From: Sulfurovum sp. | GTDB taxonomy: Bacteria > Campylobacterota > Campylobacteria > Campylobacterales > Sulfurovaceae | NCBI GenBank assembly: GCA_003978375.1 | Contig: QNZW01000053.1 | Span: 1-6,371 of the forward strand | Length of the DNA: 6,371 nt | Direction of reading: 5' to 3' | Shown: positions 6,173-6,371 of the stretch, piece after piece | How positions within the stretch are numbered: the first letter of the stretch is position 1 | Layout of the letters: every line of letters starts with the position of its first letter | The notes under the pieces: generated by a model | The model's database searches: none | What the model was told of the DNA's origin: nothing | What the model saw: the letters and a program-made list of their open reading frames with translations, nothing else | Translations under genes and position numbers: made by a program

Positions 6173-6371
6173 TTATCCCCTCTGCATAAACATCAATATC
6201 AAAAAAAATCCATAGCTCAATACCACCGAACCCGTAACCCATAAAAACATACTTGTGACTGTACTATGTGCTACAAATGTTTGGGTGTGTATAGCTGGGT
6301 AACTTACAGAATCAAAGTACATAGTGTACCAATGCTTTATATTTTGACTATACATAAGCAGTATAAACAAA
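6173..6371 (-). CDS. C-terminal end of a membrane protein, cut by window edge
   Basis: The last 66 or so codons of a leftward gene are present, ending in TAA at 6173. The first in-frame codon, TTG at 6370-6368, has no visible ribosome binding site because the window ends there, and is more likely an internal leucine. The visible part has a short hydrophobic start (FILLMY), a polar middle (NIKHWYTMYFDS ... PAIHTQTFVAHS) and a clear membrane helix (about 24 residues, SMFLWVTGSVVLSYGFFLILMFM) with the short tail QRG. This shape resembles the C-terminus of PepSY-associated membrane proteins found next to TonB receptors, but I cannot confirm the family. It is 68 nt upstream of the receptor on the same strand and may share its operon. 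Confidence 0.65.
   Translation of the reverse strand, partial: LFILLMYSQNIKHWYTMYFDSVSYPAIHTQTFVAHSTVTSMFLWVTGSVVLSYGFFLILMFMQRG

Noticed and set aside
6368..6370. TTG as the start codon of the right-edge gene
   Set aside because: It is only the first in-frame codon at the window edge. The hydrophobic start and polar middle look like the interior of a longer membrane protein.
1..6371. CRISPR array, tRNA, rRNA or insertion sequence
   Set aside because: No regularly spaced repeats, cloverleaf sequence, rRNA-like stretch, transposase or flanking terminal repeats were found on reading both strands.

Overview
The window looks like a chromosomal segment of a free-living Campylobacterota (epsilonproteobacterial) relative such as Sulfurimonas, Sulfurovum or Arcobacter. 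The grounds are the low-GC composition, the 7TM-DISM histidine kinase with an AHQWRQPL phosphoacceptor box, its tight pairing with a PhoB-type regulator, and the style of the TonB-dependent receptor. This placement is inference from style, not from a database match.

Left edge (1-202): the first 12 codons of a leftward gene enter at the edge. It has a good ribosome binding site and an exact sigma-70 consensus promoter (TTGACA, 17 bp, TATAAT). An 18-bp imperfect dyad overlaps the -10 and spacer, which looks like a repressor site. The peptide start would suit a small ribbon-helix-helix antitoxin, but too little of it is visible to be sure. Facing right, the kinase gene has two tandem 11-bp direct repeats in place of a -35, followed by an extended -10 whose predicted start site coincides with the ATG.

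Centre-left (203-2758): a two-component pair. It consists of a membrane 7TM-DISM sensor kinase and a PhoB/OmpR-type response regulator, 12 nt apart and surely one operon. The 11-bp repeats have the geometry bound by PhoB-type regulators, so self-activation is a natural hypothesis.

Centre (2759-4022): 199 bp with no recognisable gene, then a solitary RhuM-family gene. It is visibly more AT-rich than the kinase gene and contains a 27-bp near-perfect palindrome inside its coding sequence. This is probably a horizontally acquired cargo gene.

Right (4013-6371): a leftward TonB-dependent outer-membrane receptor, convergent with rhuM, with a 9-bp stem hairpin spanning its stop codon. Upstream of it on the same strand is the C-terminal end of a membrane protein cut by the window edge. 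These two may form an uptake operon. The kinase leader and the receptor leader share the 9-mer TTCCTCATT, a thin hint that the two-component system may control the receptor.

No tRNA, rRNA, CRISPR array or insertion sequence was seen. I do not see a clear-cut new multi-gene system. The best leads are the operator-bearing promoter at the left edge, the repeat-driven leaderless promoter of the kinase, and the palindrome inside rhuM.
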